Source: an uncultured Lachnospiraceae bacterium
GTDB taxonomy: Bacteria > Bacillota_A > Clostridia > Lachnospirales > Lachnospiraceae
Assembly (NCBI GenBank): GCA_947177885.1
Contig: CAMWWF010000033.1
Coordinates: forward strand, 1-14,377
Direction: 5' to 3'
Length of the DNA: 14,377 nucleotides
The notes under the pieces were generated by a model. It worked only from the letters and a program-made list of their open reading frames with translations, did not search any database and was not told the origin of the DNA. Below are positions 7,000 to 13,802 of the stretch, piece after piece. Within the stretch, counting starts at the first letter, position 1. Every line of letters starts with the position of its first letter. The translations under genes were made by a program, and so were the position numbers.

Positions 7000-8250
7000 A
7001 TGACAAGATTTGAATCCGCAAAAGAGATCTACGCTTCCTATGGAGTGGATGTGGAGGCAGCAATGAAAACCTGTATGGAAGCGCCTGTTTCCCTTCACTG
7101 CTGGCAGGGCGACGATGTGATCGGTTTTGACCATGACGGCCCGCTGACCGGCGGTATCCAGACCACGGGAGATTATCCCGGCAAGGCTAAGACTCCGGAA
7201 CAGCTGATGGCTGACATGGATAAGGCATTAAGCCTGATGCCCGGAAAGAAGAAGCTGAACCTGCATGCAAGCTATGCCATCTTTGAGCCGGGTGAGTTTG
7301 TGGACCGTGACAAGCTGGAGCCCAAACACTTTAAGAAATGGGTAGATTTTGCAAAAGAGAGAAATATGGGAATTGATTTTAACCCCACCTTCTTCTCCAG
7401 TGATAAGGTAAAAGACGGCCTGACACTGTCCAGCCCTGACGAGGAGACCAGACAGTTCTGGATCAACCACGGCAAGGCATGTGTACGCATTTCCCAGTAT
7501 TTTGCTGAGGAGACCGGCGTACCCTGTGTTATGAATATCTGGACCGGCGACGGTTCCAAGGATGTTCCCGCTGACCGTATGGGTCCCAGAATGAGATATA
7601 AGGATTCCATTGAGCAGATTCTCTCCGAGCCTTTTGACAGGGATAAGGTGAAACCCTGCGTGGAGTCCAAGGTATTCGGTATCGGCGTGGAGGCTTACAC
7701 AGTGGGTAGCGCGGAATTTACTTTAAGCTTCGCGGCAAGCCATGAGGGCTGTCTGCCTCTGATGGACAACGGACATTATCATCCCACCGAGGTGGTATCC
7801 GACAAGATTCCCGCGCTGCTCTGCTTCTATCCCGAGATCGCTCTGCATATTACAAGACCGATCCGCTGGGACAGCGACCATGTAGTACTATTTGATGATG
7901 AGACAAAGGAGATGGCGAAGGAAATCGTAAGATGTGACGGCCTGAACCGTGTCTATATGGCACTGGATTACTTTGACGCAAGCATTAATCGTGTGTCCGC
8001 ATGGGCGGTAGGTTTCAGGAGCTGGCAGAAGGCTCTGCTGGCAGCTCTCCTTACTCCCAATGCAGAGTTGAAGAAGCTGCAGGATGAGTCCAGATTCACA
8101 GAGCTGATGGCATCCCAGGAAGCTGTCAAGCTGCTTCCTCTGGGAGATATCTGGGAGGAGTACTGCGCCCGTCAGAACGTCGTATCGGACAGAGACTTCT
8201 TTGCCGAGGTTAAGAAGTACGAGGATGAAGTGCTCTCCAAGCGCAATTAA
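7000..8250 (+). CDS. rhaA: L-rhamnose isomerase
   Basis: Interconverts L-rhamnose and L-rhamnulose, using divalent metal ions. The 416 residues are close to the 419 of E. coli RhaA. Conserved stretches run through the whole protein: LHASYAIFEPGEFVDRDKLEP, GIDFNPTFFSS, MNIWTGDGSKDVPADRMGPR, FGIGVEAYTVGSAEF (metal Glu), LPLMDNGHYHPTEVVSDKIP (metal Asp and His region) and RWDSDHVVLFDDET (later metal Asp). The start has AAAGGAG about 8 nt upstream. It follows rhaB after 279 bp and precedes rhaD by 149 bp, the same order as enteric rhaBAD. Nothing is missing or broken. Confidence 0.97.
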   Translation: MTRFESAKEIYASYGVDVEAAMKTCMEAPVSLHCWQGDDVIGFDHDGPLTGGIQTTGDYPGKAKTPEQLMADMDKALSLMPGKKKLNLHASYAIFEPGEFVDRDKLEPKHFKKWVDFAKERNMGIDFNPTFFSSDKVKDGLTLSSPDEETRQFWINHGKACVRISQYFAEETGVPCVMNIWTGDGSKDVPADRMGPRMRYKDSIEQILSEPFDRDKVKPCVESKVFGIGVEAYTVGSAEFTLSFAASHEGCLPLMDNGHYHPTEVVSDKIPALLCFYPEIALHITRPIRWDSDHVVLFDDETKEMAKEIVRCDGLNRVYMALDYFDASINRVSAWAVGFRSWQKALLAALLTPNAELKKLQDESRFTELMASQEAVKLLPLGDIWEEYCARQNVVSDRDFFAEVKKYEDEVLSKRN

Positions 8251-8272
8251 TGTATGGAATGAGATGATTTGT

Positions 8273-8305
8273 GCCGCACCTGAAATATGAGATTTCAGGT
8301 GCGGC
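8273..8305 (+). promoter_or_regulatory. Perfect 14-bp hairpin between rhaA and rhaD
   Basis: GCCGCACCTGAAAT (8273-8286), loop ATGAG, and the exact complement at 8292-8305, starting 23 nt after the rhaA stop. There is no T run after it, so it is not a normal terminator. It is more likely a partial attenuator or a stem that protects the 3' end of a processed rhaBA message, tuning RhaD levels. The rhaD frame reads open across it, but this upstream part is not thought to be translated. Confidence 0.75.
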
Positions 8306-8399
8306 GGAATTATGCGGGAAGAAATTGATCCGCAAGGTGCAGTCGGATGACATGGATCTGATAAACAGGAACACGGATTCAGGGAACAAGGAGGTTATC

Positions 8400-9260
8400 A
8401 TGAACAATATTTTCGGTGTTAAAGTAATGGATGATTATATCCGTATGTGTCATGACGGCGTGAGACAGGGCTGGCATGAGAGGAACGGCGGTAATCTGAC
8501 TTATCGCATGACGGAGGAGGAAGTGGCGGAATGCCGCCCCTATTTCAAGGCGGAACCGGGTCCCTGGGTGGAACTGGGAGTGCAGGCTGACAATCTGAAA
8601 GGCGAGTATTTCATCTCTACCGGAAGCGGAAAGTTCCTGCAGAATGTGGGCCTGGAGCCACAGAACAGCATTTGTATTGTGGAGATCAATGACAAGGGTG
8701 ACTCCTATCGTATTGTATGGGGGCTGGAGAGCGGCGGCAGACCTACCAGTGAGTTCCCCACCCACTTTATGAATCATTCCGTGAGAAAGCGTGTGACGAA
8801 GGGTGCAAACCGCGTTATTTACCATGCGCATACGCCCTATGTGATCGCACTGACTTATGTGCTTCCCCTGAAGGCGGAGGTATTTACCAGAATGCTGTGG
8901 AAGAGCGCTACCGAGTGCTGCGTGGTATTCCCCGGCGGAGTGGGCGTTGTACCCTGGATGGTGCCCGGCGGTCCCGAGATAGCGAAGGCTACCTGTGTGC
9001 TTATGGAAAAGTATGATGCGGCGATCTGGTCTTTCCACGGTCTGTTTGTATCCGGGCCTGACTTTGATACGGCGTTCGGTCTGATGCATACCATTGAGAA
9101 GGCGGCACAGATCGCGTCCATCGCACTGTCCGCAAACGGCGGCAGAGCGCCACGGCAGATGATCACGGATGACAATATCCGTGCCATCGGCAGGGATTTC
9201 GGGGTGGAACTGAACGAGGAGATCTTAAGCTACCGGCCTGAGGGGGACGATATGTTCTGA
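8400..9260 (+). CDS. rhaD: L-rhamnulose-1-phosphate aldolase
   Basis: Class II, zinc-dependent aldolase that splits L-rhamnulose 1-phosphate to dihydroxyacetone phosphate and L-lactaldehyde. The 286 residues carry the family's zinc site: Glu118, His142 and His144 in YHAHTP, and His213 in SFHGLF, one position from the E. coli numbering (117, 141, 143, 212). The phosphate-binding GGNLTYR (30-36) and STGSGKF (73-79) are present. The frame is open from 8271, but AAGGAGG at 8388-8394 just before the ATG at 8400 and the family length fix the start. It is the last rha gene here. No rhamnose transporter or lactaldehyde reductase is in the window. Confidence 0.95.
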   Translation: MNNIFGVKVMDDYIRMCHDGVRQGWHERNGGNLTYRMTEEEVAECRPYFKAEPGPWVELGVQADNLKGEYFISTGSGKFLQNVGLEPQNSICIVEINDKGDSYRIVWGLESGGRPTSEFPTHFMNHSVRKRVTKGANRVIYHAHTPYVIALTYVLPLKAEVFTRMLWKSATECCVVFPGGVGVVPWMVPGGPEIAKATCVLMEKYDAAIWSFHGLFVSGPDFDTAFGLMHTIEKAAQIASIALSANGGRAPRQMITDDNIRAIGRDFGVELNEEILSYRPEGDDMF

Positions 9261-9532
9261 TGAGTACCGGGGGTGATACCATTGGTACTGTCTGTTTCGC
9301 GCCATGCGCCGTTACAATTTCCGGATGATGCCATCGCATCGCCGTCGAAATTTTGTCCGGCATTGGTATGGACCATGCAGCCTGCAGGTTCCATTCCTGA
9401 CCGGCCGGAAAGTATAAATGGACCGGAACAGTCTGAAAGAACTGAAACAGTCTGAATGAACCGGAGCAGTCTGAATGAATCGGAACAGTCTGAATGAACC
9501 AGAACAGTCTGGAAAATCGGGGGTGCCGGTAA
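9261..9532. other. Non-coding gap after rhaD
   Basis: Between rhaD and the promoter of the antiporter I see no supported gene. The first ~140 bp hold nothing recognisable beyond a weak 6-bp inverted repeat (AGTACC at 9263-9268, GGTACT at 9286-9291). The rest is the 19-bp tandem repeat described separately. Confidence 0.6.
9407..9519. repeat. 19-bp tandem repeats, five units plus one decayed
   Basis: Units start at 9425, 9444, 9463, 9482 and 9501, with consensus GGAACAGTCTGAATGAACC. Each differs from it at one to several positions. A degenerate 18-bp unit precedes them at 9407-9424. A 19-bp period is not a multiple of three, and no reading frame survives, so a coding role is unlikely. Spacing of just under two helical turns would place repeated protein sites on slowly rotating faces. 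It may be a variable-number repeat. Confidence 0.88.
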
Positions 9533-9562
9533 TTGCGGACGGGATCCCAAAACGGTTATAAT
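9533..9562 (+). promoter_or_regulatory. Probable promoter of the antiporter gene
   Basis: TTGCGG (9533-9538), an 18-bp spacer, and TATAAT (9557-9562). The -35 is weak and the -10 perfect. Transcription would begin near 9569, just before a terminator-like hairpin. Confidence 0.5.
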
Positions 9563-9582
9563 GTATTGGTTTATATGGAAGG

Positions 9583-9624
9583 GCATAGGGTGGTTTGTGA
9601 GGAATCATCCTATGCTTTTGTGTT
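9583..9624 (+). terminator. Terminator-like hairpin in the antiporter leader
   Basis: GCATAGGGTGGTT (9583-9595) pairs with AATCATCCTATGC (9603-9615) as 13 pairs, two of them G-T, followed by TTTTGTGTT. It could end read-through from rhaD. Because a promoter lies about 20 nt upstream, it could also attenuate the antiporter transcript. Confidence 0.65.
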
Positions 9625-9727
9625 GGACTGTATTGCATTGTTTCCCTGAAACGCCTGGCTGTTTTCGCAAAGCCTCAGTAAACGGGAGATGGAGATTCCG
9701 AGAGGATATTAAATAGAAAAGGAAAGA

Positions 9728-11308
9728 ATGTATATGGGCTTGGAAATGATAGATGCGGGGTGGCTTTCCATTCTGCCGCCCCTGATCGCGATCACGCTGG
9801 CATTGATCAGCAAAGAAGTGTATTCCTCCCTGTTTCTGGGGATCTTGTCGGGAATGTGTGTGTACTGCCTTTCCACCGGCGGAAATATTTTGCAGGCGGT
9901 CACGTATGTGTTTGATATGATGGCGTTGAAGATCGGTGAAAATGGATATATGATCATTTTTCTGGTGCTTCTGGGTTCCCTGGTGGTGATCGTGACCAGG
10001 TCCGGCGGCTCCGATGCCTATGGCAGATGGGCGGGGAAACGGATCCGGAAAAGGGTCAGTGCGAAGCTTGCTACCGCCCTGTTGGGGCTCCTGATCTTCG
10101 TGGATGACGGGTTCAATTGTCTCACGGTGGGTACGGTTATGCGCCCCATTACCGATAAGTGCAGGATTTCAAGGGAAAAGCTGGCCTATCTGCTGGATGC
10201 CACTGCAGCTCCGGTGTGCATTATCGCTCCCATATCCAGTTGGGCTGTGGCTGTGGCATCGGAGGTGGAAGAGGCGGGCGGACTGAATGCTTTCGTCCGG
10301 ACGATCCCTTACAATCTGTATGCCATTTTGACTATTGTCATGGTATTTTTCCTGAGTATTACGGATTTTGACTTCGGTCCCATGAAGAAGGCGGAGCAGG
10401 ACAGACTTGCGGAGAAAGCGGCGGTGCGTCCACCGGAAACTGTCAAAGGAAAGCGGTCCTTGAAGGAAACGCAGAATGTGAAGGAAAAGCAGGCTGCGGA
10501 GAAAACACGTCCTGCGGAGGAAACAAAAAAAGGTACGGTTCCGGATCTGCTTCTTCCGGTGCTGACATTGATCGTCTGTGCGATCCTGGGAATGGCATAC
10601 GTGGGAGGTTATTTTGACGGAACATCTTTTGCGGAAGCCATCGGTGTGAACCCTACCGCCGGGCTCACTCTGGGAACCTTTGCGGGACTGACAGTGGCGA
10701 TGCTCCTGTATCTTCCGCGGAGGATCATGAGTCTGAGGGAATTTATGACAGGGGTTATCGACGGGATCAAGACCATGATTCCCGCGCTGACCATTCTGAT
10801 CCTGGCGTGGGCCCTGGGAGGAGTGTGCCGGGAAATGATCGGGACGGGAATCTTTGTCAGTAATTTTGTGACGGCGGCGAAGCTGCCCTTTGGTTTTCTG
10901 CCTGCTATTGTGTTTATAGTGGCGGCATTCCTGTCCTTTTCCATGGGGACGGCATGGGGAACTTTCGGAATCCTGCTGCCCATTGTATCCATGCTCTGCG
11001 TGGGAACCGATGGCGCCGCCGTCCTGATCCCGTCTCTGGGGGCGACCCTGGCGGGCTCGGTGTACGGGGATCACTGTTCCCCGATCTCGGACACTACCAT
11101 TCTGGCGTCCACGGGAGCGCAATGCGATCATCTGCGCCATGTGGAGACCCAGCTGCCCTATGCCACACTTGTTGCGTGTGTGTGCTTTGTGGGCTATCTG
11201 GTGGCGGGAACAGTGCGAAATCCGTGGATCACGGTGGCAGCGTCTGTTATCCTGCTTCTGGCGGTATTCGGAGTGATCATATTCCGGCAGAAACGCGAGG
11301 GGAAGTAA
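9728..11308 (+). CDS. NhaC-family Na+/H+ antiporter-like membrane transporter
   Basis: Polytopic membrane protein of 526 residues from the NhaC/ion-transporter superfamily. Seen: an N-terminal hydrophobic hairpin, LLIFVDDGFNCLTVGTVMRPITD at about 122-144, APVCIIAPISSWAVAVASEVEEAGG, and in the C-terminal half FLSFSMGTAWGTFGILLPI and GSVYGDHCSPISDTTILASTGAQCDHLRHVETQLPYA. These paired acidic and GxxS/SDT motifs are characteristic of the family. Odd is a charged cytoplasmic loop at about 218-270 built of Lys/Glu/Thr-rich near-repeats. The start is uncertain by two codons, since GGA is 4 nt from 9728 and 10 nt from the ATG at 9734. Family members exchange sodium for protons, but some carry organic ions; the substrate is not shown here. 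Confidence 0.85.
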   Translation: MYMGLEMIDAGWLSILPPLIAITLALISKEVYSSLFLGILSGMCVYCLSTGGNILQAVTYVFDMMALKIGENGYMIIFLVLLGSLVVIVTRSGGSDAYGRWAGKRIRKRVSAKLATALLGLLIFVDDGFNCLTVGTVMRPITDKCRISREKLAYLLDATAAPVCIIAPISSWAVAVASEVEEAGGLNAFVRTIPYNLYAILTIVMVFFLSITDFDFGPMKKAEQDRLAEKAAVRPPETVKGKRSLKETQNVKEKQAAEKTRPAEETKKGTVPDLLLPVLTLIVCAILGMAYVGGYFDGTSFAEAIGVNPTAGLTLGTFAGLTVAMLLYLPRRIMSLREFMTGVIDGIKTMIPALTILILAWALGGVCREMIGTGIFVSNFVTAAKLPFGFLPAIVFIVAAFLSFSMGTAWGTFGILLPIVSMLCVGTDGAAVLIPSLGATLAGSVYGDHCSPISDTTILASTGAQCDHLRHVETQLPYATLVACVCFVGYLVAGTVRNPWITVAASVILLLAVFGVIIFRQKREGK

Positions 11309-11385
11309 CTGTTCAAAGCCGGGCACATTCGGTTGAAACGGCTCCGGACAGTCACAGGAAAGCGTGTTTGGATCGTTGCAGACAC

Positions 11386-11481
11386 GGACTGCAGCGAATT
11401 GATTTTGAGACGATTACCATCCTGTACGGTGGTAATGGTTCCGGGAAATCAACGGTATTGAATGTCATTGCCCGGAAACGG
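11386..11481 (+). pseudogene. Walker-A fragment of a P-loop ATPase gene
   Basis: About 31 codons read GLQRIDFETITILYGGNGSGKSTVLNVIARK in one frame, with a full Walker A (GGNGSGKST, 11428-11454) and the preceding strand. This is the usual start of AAA_23/SMC-like predicted ATPases. Everything after the P-loop helix is missing, there is no start codon or ribosome site of its own, and the fragment runs antisense into the 3' end of the PHP gene. It is a remnant left by a deletion, not a working gene. Confidence 0.75.
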
Positions 11482-12267
11482 ATCCGATCTGACAAGCTGT
11501 TTCGGGAAATCCAGTTCCCGGAGCAGCTTTAATGCTTCCGTCACATCCCCCACGTGCTCTCTTCCGTGGCTGTCGCTGGAGGGGATCACAGGGCAGGAGA
11601 GCGCTTCGCAGGTGCGGAGCATGGCGGCGGCATTGACACGGCAGTCCCTGCGGTAGCTGTCCGGCAGGAGGGAGACATTGTTCAGCTCGGGAATGACGCC
11701 CATGGTCAGGGCGGCTGAAAGCAGTTCCCTGTAATCAACCGGAAAACGGGAATCGTCGCAGTGGCCGATGATCTTTACCCCGGGGTGGTGCATGGCCCGG
11801 ATGTAAGCTCTGGTGTTCTCGGCGGCGGATCCGGAGGTATAGATGGGACGGTGGGTGCTGATAATGCAGAAATCCAGCCTGCCCAGAATATCGTCCGGAA
11901 TATCCAGGTGTCCTTCCGTGTCCAGAATATTTGCCTCGGCGCCGTAAAGGAGTCTTATGCCGAAACGGTTTCTCTCACACAGAAATAAACTGCGGAAATA
12001 GGACAACCCGGCGCTGCCCGCCGTGGCGGGACCGTGATCACTGATTCCCAATACCTTCATGTGCCGTTGGGCGGCTTCCTTTGCCAGATCCGTGATCCGG
12101 TCATCTGTGCCGTGGCCGCTGGCGCAGGTGTGGGTGTGCAGGTCGATTTTGGCGTATGAAGGTGCCGCGATTCCGGTATTTTCCGCGGTATCTGCCGTAT
12201 TTGTATTTCCTGCGATAAAACTATGTCTGTTCATGATCTTCATGTGTCCATTTCTATGATCTGTCAT
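11449..12267 (-). CDS. PHP-domain metallo-phosphoesterase (YcdX-like)
   Basis: Predicted phosphatase/hydrolase of the PHP superfamily with a trinuclear metal site. All expected ligand motifs are visible in order: IDLHTHTCASGHG (His44, His46, His52 counted from this start), GISDHGP, YGAEANIL, STHRP, IIGHCDD and PSSDSHGREH. The frame is open to a TTG at 12360, but no ribosome site is near it; the ATG at 12267 has GAGGA about 10 nt upstream and is preferred. About 40 residues before the barrel are unusual. The C-terminal tail after LDFPKQLVRS is read from the complement of the ATPase fragment, so the native 3' end has probably been replaced. It lies just downstream of the GNAT gene and is probably co-transcribed with it. 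Confidence 0.85.
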   Translation of the reverse strand: MTDHRNGHMKIMNRHSFIAGNTNTADTAENTGIAAPSYAKIDLHTHTCASGHGTDDRITDLAKEAAQRHMKVLGISDHGPATAGSAGLSYFRSLFLCERNRFGIRLLYGAEANILDTEGHLDIPDDILGRLDFCIISTHRPIYTSGSAAENTRAYIRAMHHPGVKIIGHCDDSRFPVDYRELLSAALTMGVIPELNNVSLLPDSYRRDCRVNAAAMLRTCEALSCPVIPSSDSHGREHVGDVTEALKLLRELDFPKQLVRSDPFPGNDIQYR

Positions 12268-12372
12268 GGCTCTGATTTCCTCATGGGTTAATATCTTGCT
12301 GCCCGCAGCGTTCAGAAAGAAGCCGGGGCGGATGCCATGCAGATACATTTTGGTCGGCAAATGTTTTCGCTG

Positions 12373-12798
12373 TCAAGTATAAATTGGTTTGATGAAAAAC
12401 AATTCCATAGGCTGGGCCGCTCCGGGAATATTTATGACCAGCGCCCCTGCATCCTGATATCCGATCTTTCTGTAGAAGTGCTGCGCATCTTCATCTGACT
12501 GGGTGGATACCATAACCCAGTCGTACCCCAGTCCTTTCATCTCTTTCTCCCAGTGAAGCATCAGCTTTTTCCCCAGTCCTCTGTGCTGACAGGAGGGGGA
12601 TATGTAGAGCAGGTTGCAGAAGGGAGTGTTGTCCCAGAAGAGGTTGTAGCGCAGCAGCCCTGCGGGATTGCTGTCCTGCAAGAGAACATATCCCATTTTA
12701 TCCCGGACTTTTCTGTCAAATTCCGTCTCGGATATATGTTTGTCCAAAGTGAACCAGAAGCTTCTGTCACCCGGTTCCGCGTGTCGGATCGTCAGCAT
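12373..12798 (-). CDS. GNAT-family N-acetyltransferase
   Basis: A 141-residue acetyltransferase of the GNAT fold that would move acetyl from acetyl-CoA to an unknown amine. The acetyl-CoA loop is seen as SPSCQHRGLGKKLMLHWE, preceded by the strand PFCNLLYISP and followed by the typical HFYRKIGYQDAG near the end. The ATG at 12798 is chosen because GGGAGGG lies 6 nt upstream; the frame extends 10 codons further without support. A TATAAT promoter is found upstream and the PHP gene follows closely, so the two probably form one minus-strand transcript. The substrate cannot be told. Confidence 0.88.
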   Translation of the reverse strand: MLTIRHAEPGDRSFWFTLDKHISETEFDRKVRDKMGYVLLQDSNPAGLLRYNLFWDNTPFCNLLYISPSCQHRGLGKKLMLHWEKEMKGLGYDWVMVSTQSDEDAQHFYRKIGYQDAGALVINIPGAAQPMELFFIKPIYT

Positions 12799-12860
12799 GA
12801 AAATCCCTCCCTGGCGCTGTTTTGCCATTATGGTGTGTCTGCTGTTTTAAATATGGTTTT

Positions 12861-12889
12861 ATTATACTCTAAGTCCGCGTGAAGGGCAA
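12861..12889 (-). promoter_or_regulatory. Promoter of the GNAT-PHP pair
   Basis: On the minus strand: -35 TTGCCC (12889-12884), a 17-bp spacer and -10 TATAAT (12866-12861). A transcript would start near 12854, about 56 nt before the GNAT start. Confidence 0.65.
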
Positions 12890-12910
12890 GGGTGTGAGGA
12901 ACTCAGAACG

Positions 12911-13165
12911 GAAAGCTGTCTTACGGACTGTCTGATCAGGTGTGTGGAGAAAACAGGCAAGCAGTTTGTCTTTCTTATTGACAAATGTTGAAAAATGGGA
13001 TTCGCCGATCCGTGAGGCAAAGGAAGAGGCCGACGCGCAGACTGTTTATCTGAATCTCTTACGAGAATGGTTTAAGAATAATAATTTTACGCCGCAGGTC
13101 GTAGAGGCAGCTTATATGACAGGGATTCTGCCGGTCAAGAAGGATGGCCCGCAGTCGGCATACGA
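12911..13165 (+). pseudogene. Frameshifted fragment of a DUF1703-type AAA ATPase
   Basis: Two frames together read CVEKTGKQFVFLID and then KWDSPIREAKEEADAQTVYLNLLREW, followed by a later VEAAYMTGILPVKKDGPQSA. This matches the Walker-B region (IDEWD) and the YMTGILPIKK motif of the large AAA-ATPase-like (DUF1703) family common in Clostridia. The frame changes at 12979-12998, where TTGACAAATG and TTGAAAAATG stand side by side. Removing one 10-bp unit restores an unbroken frame reading FLIDKWDSPIREA. The P-loop N-terminus and everything after QSA are absent. It is a dead internal fragment of roughly 80 codons; this family is not that of the fragment at 11386. Confidence 0.8.
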
Positions 13166-13178
13166 ATGATCGGGAAAG

Positions 13179-13273
13179 AAAACCAACAAAACTCAAACCA
13201 TACCTCACAGAAAAACCAACAAAACCCAAAATAAAACCACAAAAAATTAATAAAATAACTCGTGGTTTTGTTG
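13179..13273. repeat. CAACAAAAC repeat cluster in an A/C-rich tract
   Basis: AAAACCAACAAAAC occurs exactly at 13179-13192 and 13212-13225. Its core CAACAAAAC appears a third time inverted (GTTTTGTTG, 13265-13273), overlapping the -35 of the next promoter. A separate inverted repeat, AAAACCAC/GTGGTTTT (13233-13240, 13262-13269), also abuts it. The plus strand of the tract is nearly free of G and T, unlike its surroundings. Confidence 0.7.
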
Positions 13274-13299
13274 ACATATGGGATAGGGAGGAATATACT
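13271..13299 (+). promoter_or_regulatory. Near-consensus promoter upstream of the small hypothetical gene
   Basis: TTGACA (13271-13276), a 17-bp spacer and TATACT (13294-13299). This is the best promoter match in the window. The expected start near 13306 coincides with the ATG of a 10-codon frame (13306-13338, MSLQKTEIDL) and gives about 210 nt of leader before the gene at 13518. Confidence 0.75.
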
Positions 13300-13517
13300 G
13301 AATATATGAGTTTACAGAAGACGGAAATCGATCTGTGAACCGTTCAGGCTGTCGGCTTTGATTTGACAGGTTGTCGGAAGCTGTCGGGGCCTGCACAGAT
13401 TTATAAGACATACGGGAATGCGCATTGATCAAATGTGTATACAGCTGGCGGGAAAACGGCTGAAAATTCTGATAAATGCAGGTCGCGGGAAGATATATTG
13501 TCTTAACGGAGGAAAAT

Positions 13518-13760
13518 ATGCCGGAAGTCAGCGTAAAGGTAAATGGCGAAAATGTAAAAATGCATGTGGAAAGGCTGTTTCATTCCAGAAATCCCGTAAC
13601 GAAAAAACATCATGTTAATTTTAAAGAAGCAGGCAGCAAGAGAGGGGTTTGTCTGCATTGCCGGGATGAAGAAGAGGCAGAAGCGCTGGTCAGGGGAATC
13701 CGTGAGGGAGAAATAACAGATTTAACAGATTATCATGCAGAGTTTCACTCATGGAATTAG
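13518..13760 (+). CDS. Small hypothetical protein, 80 residues
   Basis: I do not recognise the family. The ATG at 13518 has GGAGG 5 nt upstream, which decides it over the in-frame ATG at 13476. The product begins MPEVSVKVNGENVKMHVERLF, is soluble and charged, and contains a VCLHCRDEEEAEALVRGI segment with a CxxC-like pair (Cys and Cys three apart) and a predicted amphipathic helix. It ends with His-rich HAEFHSWN. No signal peptide or membrane segment is seen. A strong promoter and a possible operator cluster precede it, and copy 2 of the mobile element follows 50 bp after its stop. It is probably real, given the ribosome site and promoter; the function is unknown. Confidence 0.65.
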   Translation: MPEVSVKVNGENVKMHVERLFHSRNPVTKKHHVNFKEAGSKRGVCLHCRDEEEAEALVRGIREGEITDLTDYHAEFHSWN

Positions 13761-13802
13761 AGATTGTCTATGGCTGATCAGCATCTGCAGGCGCTGTATA
13801 TT

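Noticed and set aside
9273..9455. 60-codon frame after rhaD
   Set aside because: No ribosome site, runs into the 19-bp repeats whose period shifts frame, and no recognisable product.
9407..9519. The 19-bp repeats as a CRISPR array
   Set aside because: Units are directly abutting with no spacers, and no cas gene is present.
10169..11326. 385-codon minus-strand frame opposite the antiporter
   Set aside because: Composition is rich in His, Arg and Gln as expected for an antisense shadow; the plus-strand NhaC motifs are clear.
13144..13338. 64-codon Lys/Pro-rich plus-strand frame
   Set aside because: It starts inside the dead ATPase fragment and is encoded by the A/C-rich repeat tract; no ribosome site of quality and no family.
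13339..13358. Possible third relic of the mobile element end (CCGTTCAGGCTGTCGG)
   Set aside because: Only a short GTTCAGGC match; no second end, internal core or direct repeat was found nearby.
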